DNA from: Rhodanobacter sp. DHB23
GTDB taxonomy: Bacteria > Pseudomonadota > Gammaproteobacteria > Xanthomonadales > Rhodanobacteraceae
DNA length: 64,000 bases
Assembly (NCBI RefSeq): GCF_014842975.1
Contig: NZ_JACYXK010000029.1
Location: forward strand, 434,001-498,000
Direction of reading: 5' to 3'
Under the pieces are notes generated by a model. It ran no database searches and was not told the DNA's origin. It worked only from the letters and a program-made list of their open reading frames with translations. Within the stretch, counting starts at the first letter, position 1. Each line of letters starts with the position of its first letter. Positions 55,437 to 63,648 of the stretch are shown here, piece after piece. Position numbers and translations under genes: made by a program.

Positions 55437-56576
55437 ATGACCACCGCGCTCACCAACGCCCGCGTCCTCACCGCCCATGGCTGGCGCGACGATCTCGCCG
55501 TGCTGCTCGACGGCGGGCGCATCGCCGCGCTGCTGCCGCACGACCATGCCGCCGTGCGCGCCGCACCGGCGCAGGATCTCGACGGCGCGCTGCTGGTGCC
55601 GGGCTTCATCGACACGCAGGTGAACGGCGGCGGCGGCGCCCTGTTCAACGCCGCGCCCACGGTGGAAACCATCCGCACCATCGGCGCCGCGCACCGCAGG
55701 TTCGGCACCACCGGCTTCCTGCCCACCCTGATCAGCGACAGCGTGGACAAGATGCGCGCCGCGCTGTCCGCGGTGGAGCAGGCCTTCGACGAAGGCGTGC
55801 CGGGCCTGCTCGGCATCCACCTGGAAGGCCCCTACCTCGCGCCCGAGCGCAAGGGCGTGCACGATCCGAAGTGGTTCCACGTGCCGGGCGAGGAGGAACT
55901 CGCGATGCTGTGCGCCCCGCATCGCGGCGTGCGGCTGGTGACGCTGGCCCCCGAGCGCGTGCCACACGGGATGATCGCGCGGCTCGCCGCCGCCGGCGTG
56001 CTCGTCAACGCCGGCCATACCGCCGCCGACCACGCCACCGTCCGCGCCGCGCTGACGGCCGGCGTGCGCGGCTTCACCCACCTGTTCAACGCGATGACCC
56101 CGCTCGGCAGCCGCGAGCCCGGCGTGGTGGGCGCGGCGCTGGACGATCCCGGCAGCTGGTGCGGCATCATCGTCGACGGCCACCACGTGCATCCGGCCAG
56201 CCTGCGCAATGCCGTCGCCGCCAAGCCGCGCGGCAAGACGCTGCTGGTCACCGACGCGATGCCGCCGGTGGGCGCGGACGATCCCAGCTACGTGTTGAAC
56301 GGCGAAACCATTCTCGTGAAGGACGGCATCTGCCAGACCGCGGACGGCGTGCTGGCCGGCTCCGCGCTGGACATGGCCGGCGCCGTGCGCAACACGGTGG
56401 ACATGCTCGGCCTGCCGCTGGACGAAGCGGTGCGCATGGCCAGCACCTATCCCGCCGACTTCCTCGGCCTGGGCGCCAGCCACGGCCGCATCGCGGTTGG
56501 CTATCGCGCCGACCTGGTCGCGATGGATGGCGACTGCAACATCCGTCGCAGCTGGATCGCCGGCCAATCGTCGTAA
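55437..56576 (+). CDS. nagA: N-acetylglucosamine-6-phosphate deacetylase
   Basis: 379-residue amidohydrolase that deacetylates GlcNAc-6-P. Metal/catalytic residues: Glu in GIHLEGPYLAPERKGVHDP, His in NAGHTAADHAT, His in FTHLFNAMTPL, and Asp in LLVTDAMPPVG. ATG 55437 (MTTALTNARVLTAHGW) is chosen; an open frame runs back into the repeat upstream. Its TAA stop (56574-56576) lies inside the next repeat copy. Confidence 0.96.
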   Translation: MTTALTNARVLTAHGWRDDLAVLLDGGRIAALLPHDHAAVRAAPAQDLDGALLVPGFIDTQVNGGGGALFNAAPTVETIRTIGAAHRRFGTTGFLPTLISDSVDKMRAALSAVEQAFDEGVPGLLGIHLEGPYLAPERKGVHDPKWFHVPGEEELAMLCAPHRGVRLVTLAPERVPHGMIARLAAAGVLVNAGHTAADHATVRAALTAGVRGFTHLFNAMTPLGSREPGVVGAALDDPGSWCGIIVDGHHVHPASLRNAVAAKPRGKTLLVTDAMPPVGADDPSYVLNGETILVKDGICQTADGVLAGSALDMAGAVRNTVDMLGLPLDEAVRMASTYPADFLGLGASHGRIAVGYRADLVAMDGDCNIRRSWIAGQSS

Positions 56577-56650
56577 GGAGCGCACCCTGTGCGCGATGGC
56601 TCCGATGCCCGATCGGAGCAAGGGCATTCGCGCACAGGGTGCGCTCCTGC
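56573..56650. repeat. Interspersed palindromic repeat, family 1, copy E
   Basis: GTAAGGAGCGCACCCTGTGC ... CGCGCACAGGGTGCGCTCCT. The first bases provide the nagA stop codon. The centre (GATGGCTCCGATGCCCGATC) differs from the other copies, as if rearranged. Confidence 0.9.
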
Positions 56651-56702
56651 GACAAGCGCCTCCGGGCGTCCGAACTCCACGACCTGCTAGACTGCGCGGC
56701 GT

Positions 56703-56900
56703 TCAGGTGTCCCGACGGCATTCGCCGCAGGGATGAAACGGGAAGCCGGTGCGTGGTGTTCCACACCGCAAGGCCGGCGCTGCCCCCGCAACGGTAAGCG
56801 AGTGCGCGCGGCCATCCGCCACTGTGTCAGACGACATGGGAAGGCGCCGCGCAAGACGACGGAGAAGTCGTCGCCCGCAAGCCCGGAGACCGGCCCGGAC
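56703..56900 (+). ncRNA. Cobalamin riboswitch (AdoCbl-type element)
   Basis: Conserved blocks appear in order: GGGATGAAACGGGAAGCCGG, GCTGCCCCCGCAACGGTAAG, GCCACTGTG (core) and the B12-box-like AAGCCCGGAGACCGGCC (56879-56895). It lies about 140 bp upstream of a BtuB-like receptor gene. Cobalamin binding would shut off that gene's expression. Confidence 0.93.
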
Positions 56901-56920
56901 ATGACTGCTGGCTCGCGGTG

Positions 56921-56952
56921 GGCGAGGCTGGACAGACGCGTCCGGCCCCGCC
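56921..56952 (+). promoter_or_regulatory. Possible riboswitch expression-platform hairpin
   Basis: GGCGAGGCTGGAC and GTCCGGCCCCGCC pair over 13 positions (one mismatch, one G-T) around loop AGACGC. There is no T-tract, so control may be translational or Rho-dependent. Confidence 0.4.
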
Positions 56953-57037
56953 GTGCCTGCCTGTTCCCTGACCAACCTTCCGCATCCGGCCCATTGGACA
57001 CTGAGCCGTGCGCGGGTGCGCGGACTAGGAACGAGAC

Positions 57038-58948
57038 GTGAAAAAGACCTTGCTGGCCGCAGCCCTGCTGTGCTGCTTCACCACCGCTTACGCCGCCGAC
57101 CAGGACGACGCCAGTTCGTTGAACCCGGTGGTGGTCACCGCCACGCGCACCGCGATCACCGCCGACGATGCGCTGTCCTCGGTCACCGTGATCACCCGCG
57201 CCGACATCGAGCGCCTGCAGCCGGTGTCGGTGCTGGACCTGCTCACCGGCCTGCCCGGCGTGAACGTCACCCAGAGCGGCGGCCTCGGCCAGACCAGCTC
57301 GCTGTTCATGCGCGGCACCAACTCCACGCACACGCTGGTGCTGATCGACGGCGTGCGCATCGGCTCGGTCACCGCCGGCTTCGCCTCGCTGGAGCAGATC
57401 CCGGTGGAGCAGATCGAGCGCATCGAGATCGTGCGCGGCCCGCGCTCCAGCCTGTACGGCGCCGACGCCGTCGGCGGCGTGATCCAGATCTTCACGCGCC
57501 ACGGCCAGGCCAATGGCGGTGTCGCGCCGTCGCTGAGCGTGACGACGGGCAGCCACGGCCTGCTCGGCAGCGAGGCGGGACTGTCCGGCGGCGACGCGCA
57601 CGCCTGGTACAACCTCAGCCTGGGCGGCGAATACACCAGCGGCTTTCCCGGCTGCAGGATGGGCGCGGCCGAGGCGATGGCCGGCTGCTTCGTGGACGAT
57701 ACGCGCGACGACGCCTACCGCAACTGGAACGGCGCGGCCAACGCCGGCTACCGCTGGGACGACGGCACCGAGCTGGCCTTCACCTGGCTGCGCAGCAAGA
57801 ACGACGTCGAGTACGCCGGCAGCCCGTACGGCGGCGACGACGCCGTCAACGAACAGCGCGTGGCCGGCGTGCGCCTGAGCTTCTCGCCGCTGGAGGCGTG
57901 GAAGGTCACCCTGAACGCGGGCCAGAGCAAGGATCTCGCCACCACCTATTACCAGGGCACGTACTACGGCGAGTACTACCCGCTGGCGCAGACCGGCTAC
58001 TTCAACTCGCGGCGCAACCAGTTCTCGTGGCAGAACGACATCGCGCTCGCCCCGAACCAGTTGCTGACCGTGGGCGTGGACTACCAGCAGGAACACCTGG
58101 ACAGCAGCACCGGCTATCTGGCGGACAACCGCGACGACACCGGCACCTACGCGCAGTACCTGGGCACGTTCGGCCAGAACGAGGTGCAGCTGTCCGTGCG
58201 CCACGACCACAACCAGCAATACGGCGACCACGACACCGGCGCGGCGTCCTGGGGCTACCACTTCGACCACGGCCTGCGCGTGTACGCCAGCTACGGCACG
58301 GCCTTCCACGCACCGACCTTCAACGACCTGTACTACCCGCCGTACTACGGCATCCCCTCGGCCAACCCCGGGCTGAAGCCGGAGAAGTCGCGCAGCGCCG
58401 AAGTGGGCGTGGCCCAGCAGTCGGGCGCATGGAACTGGGGCGTGAGCGCCTACCAGACCCGGATCGACGACCTGATCCTGCTCGACCCCAGCCAGAACTA
58501 CGTGCCGTTCAACGTCAGCAAGGCGCGCATCCGCGGCCTGGAAGGCCAGGCCGGCGTGAACCTCGACGGCTGGCAGGTGCAGGGCTACCTCACCTTGCAG
58601 CAGCCGAAGGACGTCGGCAACGCCACCGCGGACGCCAACAGCGGCAACCTCCTGCCGCGCCGCCCGGAGCGCATGGCGCGCGTCGACATCGACCGCCGCT
58701 TCGGCGACTTCGGCATCGGCACCACCTGGTATGCCGCGGGCCGCAGCTACGACGATGCTGCCAACACCAACCGCCTCGCCGGCTACAGCACGCTGGCGCT
58801 GCGCGCGAGCTGGCACTTCACGCCGGACTGGCAGGTCGAGGCCAAGCTGGCCAACGCCTTCGACCGCGATTACGAGACCGTGTACTACTTCAACCAGCCG
58901 GGCCGCACCTGGTACCTGACCTTGCGCTACAGCCCGGCGGTGCGCTGA
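57038..58948 (+). CDS. btuB: TonB-dependent vitamin B12 receptor (BtuB-like)
   Basis: 636 residues. Signal peptide (M)KKTLLAAALLCCFTTAYAA; TonB-box region LNPVVVTATRTAI; plug domain with RIEIVRGPRSSLYGADAVGGVIQIFTR; 22-strand barrel ending in an aromatic-rich strand (TWYLTLRYSPAV). GTG 57038 has GGAACGAG upstream. The riboswitch supports cobalamin as ligand. No BtuF/CD genes are in the window. Confidence 0.93.
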   Translation: MKKTLLAAALLCCFTTAYAADQDDASSLNPVVVTATRTAITADDALSSVTVITRADIERLQPVSVLDLLTGLPGVNVTQSGGLGQTSSLFMRGTNSTHTLVLIDGVRIGSVTAGFASLEQIPVEQIERIEIVRGPRSSLYGADAVGGVIQIFTRHGQANGGVAPSLSVTTGSHGLLGSEAGLSGGDAHAWYNLSLGGEYTSGFPGCRMGAAEAMAGCFVDDTRDDAYRNWNGAANAGYRWDDGTELAFTWLRSKNDVEYAGSPYGGDDAVNEQRVAGVRLSFSPLEAWKVTLNAGQSKDLATTYYQGTYYGEYYPLAQTGYFNSRRNQFSWQNDIALAPNQLLTVGVDYQQEHLDSSTGYLADNRDDTGTYAQYLGTFGQNEVQLSVRHDHNQQYGDHDTGAASWGYHFDHGLRVYASYGTAFHAPTFNDLYYPPYYGIPSANPGLKPEKSRSAEVGVAQQSGAWNWGVSAYQTRIDDLILLDPSQNYVPFNVSKARIRGLEGQAGVNLDGWQVQGYLTLQQPKDVGNATADANSGNLLPRRPERMARVDIDRRFGDFGIGTTWYAAGRSYDDAANTNRLAGYSTLALRASWHFTPDWQVEAKLANAFDRDYETVYYFNQPGRTWYLTLRYSPAVR

Positions 58949-58973
58949 CGAGAAAGTCTGGCCGGCTGGCTTC

Positions 58974-59072
58974 TTGCCCGTCATTCCGGCGCAGGCCGGA
59001 ATGCAGTGACTTTATGGCTTGAACATAGCGTAATCGCTGCTGGATCCCGGCCTGCGCCGGGATGACGGGCAA
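58974..59072. repeat. Paired inverted repeat (GTCATTCCGG..CCGGAATG type), copy 1
   Basis: TTGCCCGTCATTCCGGCGCA at one end and TGCGCCGGGATGACGGGCAA at the other enclose a 50-bp centre. It lies between convergent btuB and the GGDEF gene. A related copy is at 63298-63398. Confidence 0.9.
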
Positions 59073-59083
59073 CCCTAGAAACA

Positions 59084-60589
59084 TCAAAGCTCCGCTTCGC
59101 TCGCATCCCACTGGTTGCGGCCACGGCCCTTGGCGCGGTAGAGGTTGCGATCCGCGCGTTCCATCAGGGTCTCGGCCTGCATGTCGGTGGCACGGCGGGC
59201 CGATACGCCGATGCTGACGGTCACGCGGCCGGCTATGCCGGTGGTGTAGGGCAGGTTGGCAGTGTGGACGCGCTCGAGGATCCGGCGGGCCACGATTTCC
59301 GCACCGGCAAGCGGCGTGCCCGGGAGCAGGATCACGAACTCCTCGCCGCCGTAGCGGCCGCAGAAGTCCGCGGGGCGGTGCAGCGTGCCGGCGATCAGGC
59401 GCGCCACGGCACGCAGGCAGTGGTCGCCAGCCTGGTGCCCGTAGAGGTCGTTGTAGTCCTTGAACTTGTCGATGTCGATCATCAGCAGGCTCATGCCGTC
59501 CGGCGCGCGCGCCGAGGCCGCCCACTCGCGCACGAAGGCATGGTCGAACGCGCGGCGGTTGGGCAGGTCGGTGACGGCGTCGGTGTAGGACAGCCGCTCC
59601 AGCGCCTGCGTCATGGCCTGCAGCCGGTCCTGCGTCTGCACGTAGCGGTATTGCACGAGCACCGTGCGCAGGATGTAGGCCAGCATCGCCAGCCCCACGA
59701 TCAGCAGCACCAGGCCGGTGCGCCGGTCGTCGATGCTCAGGCCCACCGCGAAGATCGCCAACAGGAACAGGATGGGGCTCACGCCCAGCGCCACACGCTG
59801 CAGCAGCCCGCTGCCGCTGGCGGGTTCCGCCGCCGGGGCGTTGCGCCAGCGGTGCAGCATCAGCGCCAGCGCGATGAACGGCAGCGGCGGCAGGACGTCG
59901 CCGAGCACGCTCATGAAGTTCACGCCCACGCTTTCCATGTCGGCATGGTTGTGCACGCCGATGCACACGAGGTAGCTCACCAGGTACACGCTGGTGATGC
60001 GGAAGAAGCGCCGCGTGGCAGGCGAGCTCGCGGTCAGCCAGCGCGCCACGTGCGCCAGCGCCAGGAAGGCGTTCACGGCATCGAGCGCATGCCGCACATA
60101 CCACAGGCTGGTCGGGCTGAGGCTGCCGTGCGCGTCCAGCACGTCCACGATGCTCACCCAGTACAGCAGGCCCAGCTGCACCAGCAGCGAGGCATCCAGC
60201 ACCTTCTGCCAGCGGGACGAATACGGATCGCCGAACGCCACCGCGACGTACAGCAGCGGCACGCCGTAGCCGACGAACAGCAGGTACGTGTAGTTCGTCA
60301 TGTCCACCAGCGAGTGCAGCAGGTCGATCTGCACCAGCAGCGTCGCTGCCCCCAGCGTCCACAGGCCGAGGCTGATGGCCAGGGCCAGGATCAGCACGCG
60401 CGGGTAGCTGGAGCGGGACACCAGCCGCGCGCACCAGACCGTCGTGGCGAGCGCGATGACGAACTGCAGGTGGTACGACCAGTGGTCCACCTGCAGCGGC
60501 GCGATCAGCAGGCCGCAAGCCAGCAGCGCCGGCAGCAGGGCCAGCGCCAGGGCATAACGCAATCCGGCTTGCCGGCTCGATGTGGTCAT
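59084..60589 (-). CDS. Membrane-bound diguanylate cyclase (GGDEF)
   Basis: 501 residues. About eight N-terminal membrane helices (residues about 15-315) precede a GGDEF domain with the active GGEEF motif (RYGGEEFVILL) and an inhibitory RxxD site five residues before it (RPADFCGRYGGEEF). It should synthesise c-di-GMP and be subject to product inhibition. The sensed signal is unknown. ATG 60589 (MTTSSRQAGLRYA) chosen. It sits inside the GlcNAc locus, suggesting a link between sugar sensing and lifestyle; this is speculative. Confidence 0.92.
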   Translation of the reverse strand: MTTSSRQAGLRYALALALLPALLACGLLIAPLQVDHWSYHLQFVIALATTVWCARLVSRSSYPRVLILALAISLGLWTLGAATLLVQIDLLHSLVDMTNYTYLLFVGYGVPLLYVAVAFGDPYSSRWQKVLDASLLVQLGLLYWVSIVDVLDAHGSLSPTSLWYVRHALDAVNAFLALAHVARWLTASSPATRRFFRITSVYLVSYLVCIGVHNHADMESVGVNFMSVLGDVLPPLPFIALALMLHRWRNAPAAEPASGSGLLQRVALGVSPILFLLAIFAVGLSIDDRRTGLVLLIVGLAMLAYILRTVLVQYRYVQTQDRLQAMTQALERLSYTDAVTDLPNRRAFDHAFVREWAASARAPDGMSLLMIDIDKFKDYNDLYGHQAGDHCLRAVARLIAGTLHRPADFCGRYGGEEFVILLPGTPLAGAEIVARRILERVHTANLPYTTGIAGRVTVSIGVSARRATDMQAETLMERADRNLYRAKGRGRNQWDASEAEL

Positions 60590-60703
60590 GGTGGTCGAAG
60601 CGACGCTTCCCCCGGAGACGTTTGCGGAACGTATCGGCGCGGTCCGGGCATGGCAAGAGCCGCCGGCAGGCGGGGACACCCGGCCAGTGCGGGCTGGCTG
60701 CGC

Positions 60704-61753
60704 TCAGCGCTTCGCCGGCGTCCCGCGCAAGGGCGCCGTGGAACCGCGCACCACCAGTTCCGGGCTGAAGCCCTCGTTGCCTTCCTCCAGCGGCTCGCCG
60801 TTGGCCTCGCGCTGCAGGTTGCCGATCAGCCGCTGCGCGGCATGCCGGGCGATTTCCTCGGTGGCCTGGCGCGCGGTGGTGAGCGCGGGCCACGACTGCT
60901 TGGAGAACGGGCTGTCCTCGAAGCCGGCGATGGAAAGCTCCCACGGCACGCTGATGCCGCCGGAGTGCGCGGCGGCCAGCACGCCGGCAGCGATCTCGTC
61001 GTTGGAGCCGAAGATCGCGGTGGGGCGGTCCTTCAGCGCCAGCAGCTTGCGCGCGCCGCGGAAGCCGTCGTCGAAGGAGTAGTCGCCGGGCAGGATCAGC
61101 TTGCGGTCCAGCGCGATGCCGTAGTCCTTCAGCGCGTCCTCGTAGCCCTGGTAACGCTCGGGGCTGGAACGGTGGTCGCGGCCGCCCCACAGGAAACCGA
61201 TGCGCGTATGGCCGAGCTGGATCAGGTGCTCGGTGATCGCGTAGGCCGCGTCGCGGTCGTCCACGTACACGCAGGGATAGCCGTCCTGCGGGTCCTTGCG
61301 CGCGGAGATGATGCGCATGAACGGGATCTTCGCCGCGGTCAGCCGGCGGATCAGCTCCGGCTTCTCCGACATCGGCGGCGCCAGCACCATGCCGGCCAGG
61401 CGCGCCTGCGCCGCCAGCGACACCAGTTCGTCGGCCAGCCGCGGCGAGGTGGAATCGCAGGGATGGATCTGCAGGCCGTAGCCGTTGGCGCGGCAGGCCG
61501 CCAGCACGCCGCTCTGCATGCTGATGACGTAGTGCGCGTTGGGGTTGTCGTAGACCAGGCCCACCGCGTAGGCGCGCGTGCTGCGCAGGCTGCGTGCGGA
61601 AGGATCGGGGCGGTAGTCCAGCGCCTCGATCGCCTTCTGCACCTTCTCGCGCGTGCGCGCATGCACCGAAGGCTCGTTGTTGATGACGCGCGAGACGGTC
61701 TTGAGCGAAACGCCCGCCTGTTCGGCTACATCCTTGATGGTGGCGTTGCGCAA
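60704..61753 (-). CDS. nagR: LacI-family transcriptional regulator (NagR-like)
   Basis: 349 residues. LacI HTH at the N-terminus (RNATIKDVAEQAGVSLKTVS) with hinge (RPDPSARSLRSTRAYAVGLV) and periplasmic-binding-like effector domain. TTG 61753 is chosen because GAGG lies 8 nt upstream and the HTH begins there; an ATG-initiated longer frame adds a non-conserved segment. It lies directly downstream of nagP and likely binds the ACAACGTTGT palindromes upstream of nagP and of the kinase. Confidence 0.88.
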   Translation of the reverse strand: MRNATIKDVAEQAGVSLKTVSRVINNEPSVHARTREKVQKAIEALDYRPDPSARSLRSTRAYAVGLVYDNPNAHYVISMQSGVLAACRANGYGLQIHPCDSTSPRLADELVSLAAQARLAGMVLAPPMSEKPELIRRLTAAKIPFMRIISARKDPQDGYPCVYVDDRDAAYAITEHLIQLGHTRIGFLWGGRDHRSSPERYQGYEDALKDYGIALDRKLILPGDYSFDDGFRGARKLLALKDRPTAIFGSNDEIAAGVLAAAHSGGISVPWELSIAGFEDSPFSKQSWPALTTARQATEEIARHAAQRLIGNLQREANGEPLEEGNEGFSPELVVRGSTAPLRGTPAKR

Positions 61754-61854
61754 CCGCGGATCCTCAGTGCAATGGAACGGCGCAAGGCGCGGCCGCGAAG
61801 CCGCGCCGACGGGCGACAAAGTCTAGCGGACAACGGCCCGGCCGCACGCGTCGC

Positions 61855-63138
61855 TCAGCCCGCCTGCTGGCCCACGCGATGGCCGCGCAAGCCGTAGTAC
61901 AGGATGTACAGGTAGCAGGGCACGATCACGACCACGAAGGCCAGCTGGAAGTCGATGACCTGCTTCAGGTGCACGAAGGCCTGCGGCAGCAGCGCACCGC
62001 CCACGATACCCATGATGAGCAGCGCCGAGCCCAGTTCCGTGTGGCTGCCCAGGCCCTTGATCGCCAGCGGGAAGATCGCCGGCCACATCATCGCGTTGGC
62101 GAAACCCAGCGCGGCGACGAAGGCCACCGAGGCATAGCCGTGGGTGACGTAGGCGCCCAGCGCGAACAGCACGCCCAGCACCGCCGATACGGCGAGGTAG
62201 CGCTGCTGCGAGACCACGCGCGGGATCAGCGCCGAACCCACCAGGTAACCCGCCAGCATCGCCACCATGGTGTAGGTGGTGAAGTGCGAAGTCACCTGCA
62301 ACGGCAGGCCGAAACCCTGGCCGTAGGTGTTGATCGCGTCGCCCGCCATCACCTCCACGCCCACGTAGAGGAACAGGCACAGCACGCCCAGCCACAGGTG
62401 CGGGAAGCTGAAGATGCCGCCCTTGGCGTGGCCCACCGAGCTTTCGCTGTTGGCGCCGGCCGGCTTGATTTCCGGCAGCGTGGAAAAAACGATCACCACC
62501 GCGATCACCACCAGCAGGCCCGCCACCGCCATGTAGGGCCAGAACACGCGCGCGGCAAAATCATTGAGCAGGGCCTCGCGTTCCGGCCCGGTGGGCATCG
62601 CGGTGACCTTTTCGAGGAAGGCGTCGATGCCCTTCATCACCAGCACGCCGAAGGCCAGCGGCGCTATCGCGCCGGCGATCTTGTTGCAGATGCCCATGAT
62701 GCCGATGCGCTGCGCCGCGCTCTCGATCGGGCCGAGGATGCTGATGTAGGGATTGGACGCCGTCTGCAGCAGCGACAGGCCCGCGCCGATCACGAACAGG
62801 CCGGACAGCGCGCCGGGATACACGCGGATGCGCACGAACGCGCCGAACAGCGCCGCGCCGACGGCCATCACGAACAGGCCGAGCACCATGCCGCGCTTCA
62901 TGCCGGTGCGCTTGAGCACCGCGCCCGCGGGCAGCGCGAGCACGAAGTAGGAGAGGTAGAACGCGAACGGCACCAGGAACGCGTTGATGTCGTCGAGGGT
63001 GAAAGCCACCTTCACGAAGGAGATCAGCGGCCCGTTGAGCCACGTGAAGAAACCCATGATGAAGAACAGCACGCCGATGATGATCATCGGCCCGATGTAG
63101 GAATGTCCGGACGGCGCGGCCGCCTGCGTGCTTGCCAT
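61855..63138 (-). CDS. nagP: Sugar MFS transporter NagP (FHS family, GlcNAc:H+ symporter)
   Basis: 427 residues with 12 helices, of the fucose/glucose-galactose FHS group: IMGFFTWLNGPLISFVKVAF, YFVLALPAGAVLKRTGMKRG, and the FHS motif LLQTASNPYISILGP. The gene neighbours (NagR-like, NagA, NagB-II) make GlcNAc the likely substrate. ATG 63138 (MASTQAAAPSGHSYIGPMI). A NagR-type palindrome lies 83 bp upstream. Confidence 0.9.
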   Translation of the reverse strand: MASTQAAAPSGHSYIGPMIIIGVLFFIMGFFTWLNGPLISFVKVAFTLDDINAFLVPFAFYLSYFVLALPAGAVLKRTGMKRGMVLGLFVMAVGAALFGAFVRIRVYPGALSGLFVIGAGLSLLQTASNPYISILGPIESAAQRIGIMGICNKIAGAIAPLAFGVLVMKGIDAFLEKVTAMPTGPEREALLNDFAARVFWPYMAVAGLLVVIAVVIVFSTLPEIKPAGANSESSVGHAKGGIFSFPHLWLGVLCLFLYVGVEVMAGDAINTYGQGFGLPLQVTSHFTTYTMVAMLAGYLVGSALIPRVVSQQRYLAVSAVLGVLFALGAYVTHGYASVAFVAALGFANAMMWPAIFPLAIKGLGSHTELGSALLIMGIVGGALLPQAFVHLKQVIDFQLAFVVVIVPCYLYILYYGLRGHRVGQQAG

Positions 63139-63220
63139 GAAGTCTCTCCCCGAGGAATGGCGTGGACGGCCGTGAGCATAACGGCACGTGCGACGCCCGA
63201 ATGCCCTTTATTGGCTGCAA

Positions 63221-63238
63221 AGTACAACGTTGTCAACT
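63221..63238. promoter_or_regulatory. NagR-type operator 1 (upstream of nagP)
   Basis: AGTACAACGTTGTCAACT: perfect 10-bp core ACAACGTTGT, 83 bp from the nagP start. Matches the LacI-type NagR box TGACARCGYTGTCA except at one flanking base. Confidence 0.8.
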
Positions 63239-63297
63239 GCGGGCGTGCCGAGACGGGTATGGAAAGTACCGTTGTCCGGCGGGCTTGCACTTTTGCT

Positions 63298-63398
63298 TGT
63301 CGTCCCGGCGAAGGCCGGGACCCGGTGCCTTGGCTCTCGAGCACCAAAAACCGCTGGATGGCTCGCTTTTGTCCGGCCTGCGCCGGAATGACGAGCGA
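63298..63398. repeat. Paired inverted repeat (GTCCCGGC..GCCGGGAC type), copy 2
   Basis: TGTCGTCCCGGCGAAGGCCGG at the left and GTCCGGCCTGCGCCGGAATG at the right flank a 50-bp centre. Same family as the element at 58974. Confidence 0.85.
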
Positions 63399-63539
63399 AC
63401 GGTCCACGAGACAACCGGAGACTGGCAACGCCAAAACCCGAATTGCCAAACAATTTGAATCGATCCAAGAATTTAGACCATGCCAACGGTCATGTTGCGC
63501 GGCCCTGCACGCCGTGATGAAAATTCCGGGACATTCACT

Positions 63540-63553
63540 TGACAACGTTGTCA
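63540..63553. promoter_or_regulatory. NagR-type operator 2 (upstream of the sugar kinase)
   Basis: Perfect 14-bp palindrome TGACAACGTTGTCA. It overlaps a TTGACA (63539-63544) that could serve as a -35 element, about 100 bp before the kinase GTG. I see no good -10 at the matching distance. Confidence 0.85.
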
Positions 63554-63648
63554 TGACGATTCCAGACTCCGCCGCACTTGCCTTCCGACGGCCTCGCGCA
63601 CAGCGCGTGTCGCGCCGGTTGGCCGCAGCGGACAAAAGGGGAATCCAC

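Larger units (their letters stand above)
63139..63648. other. 510-bp divergent regulatory region between nagP and the sugar kinase
   Basis: Contains two NagR-type palindromes (63221-63238 and 63540-63553), an inverted-repeat element (63298-63398), and locally AT-richer DNA around 63420-63560. Short open frames are present, but none has a ribosome site or recognisable domain. Confidence 0.6.

Noticed and set aside
57749-58313. Short reverse-strand frames within btuB
   Set aside because: They lie wholly inside the receptor gene, and lack ribosome sites and plausible protein composition.
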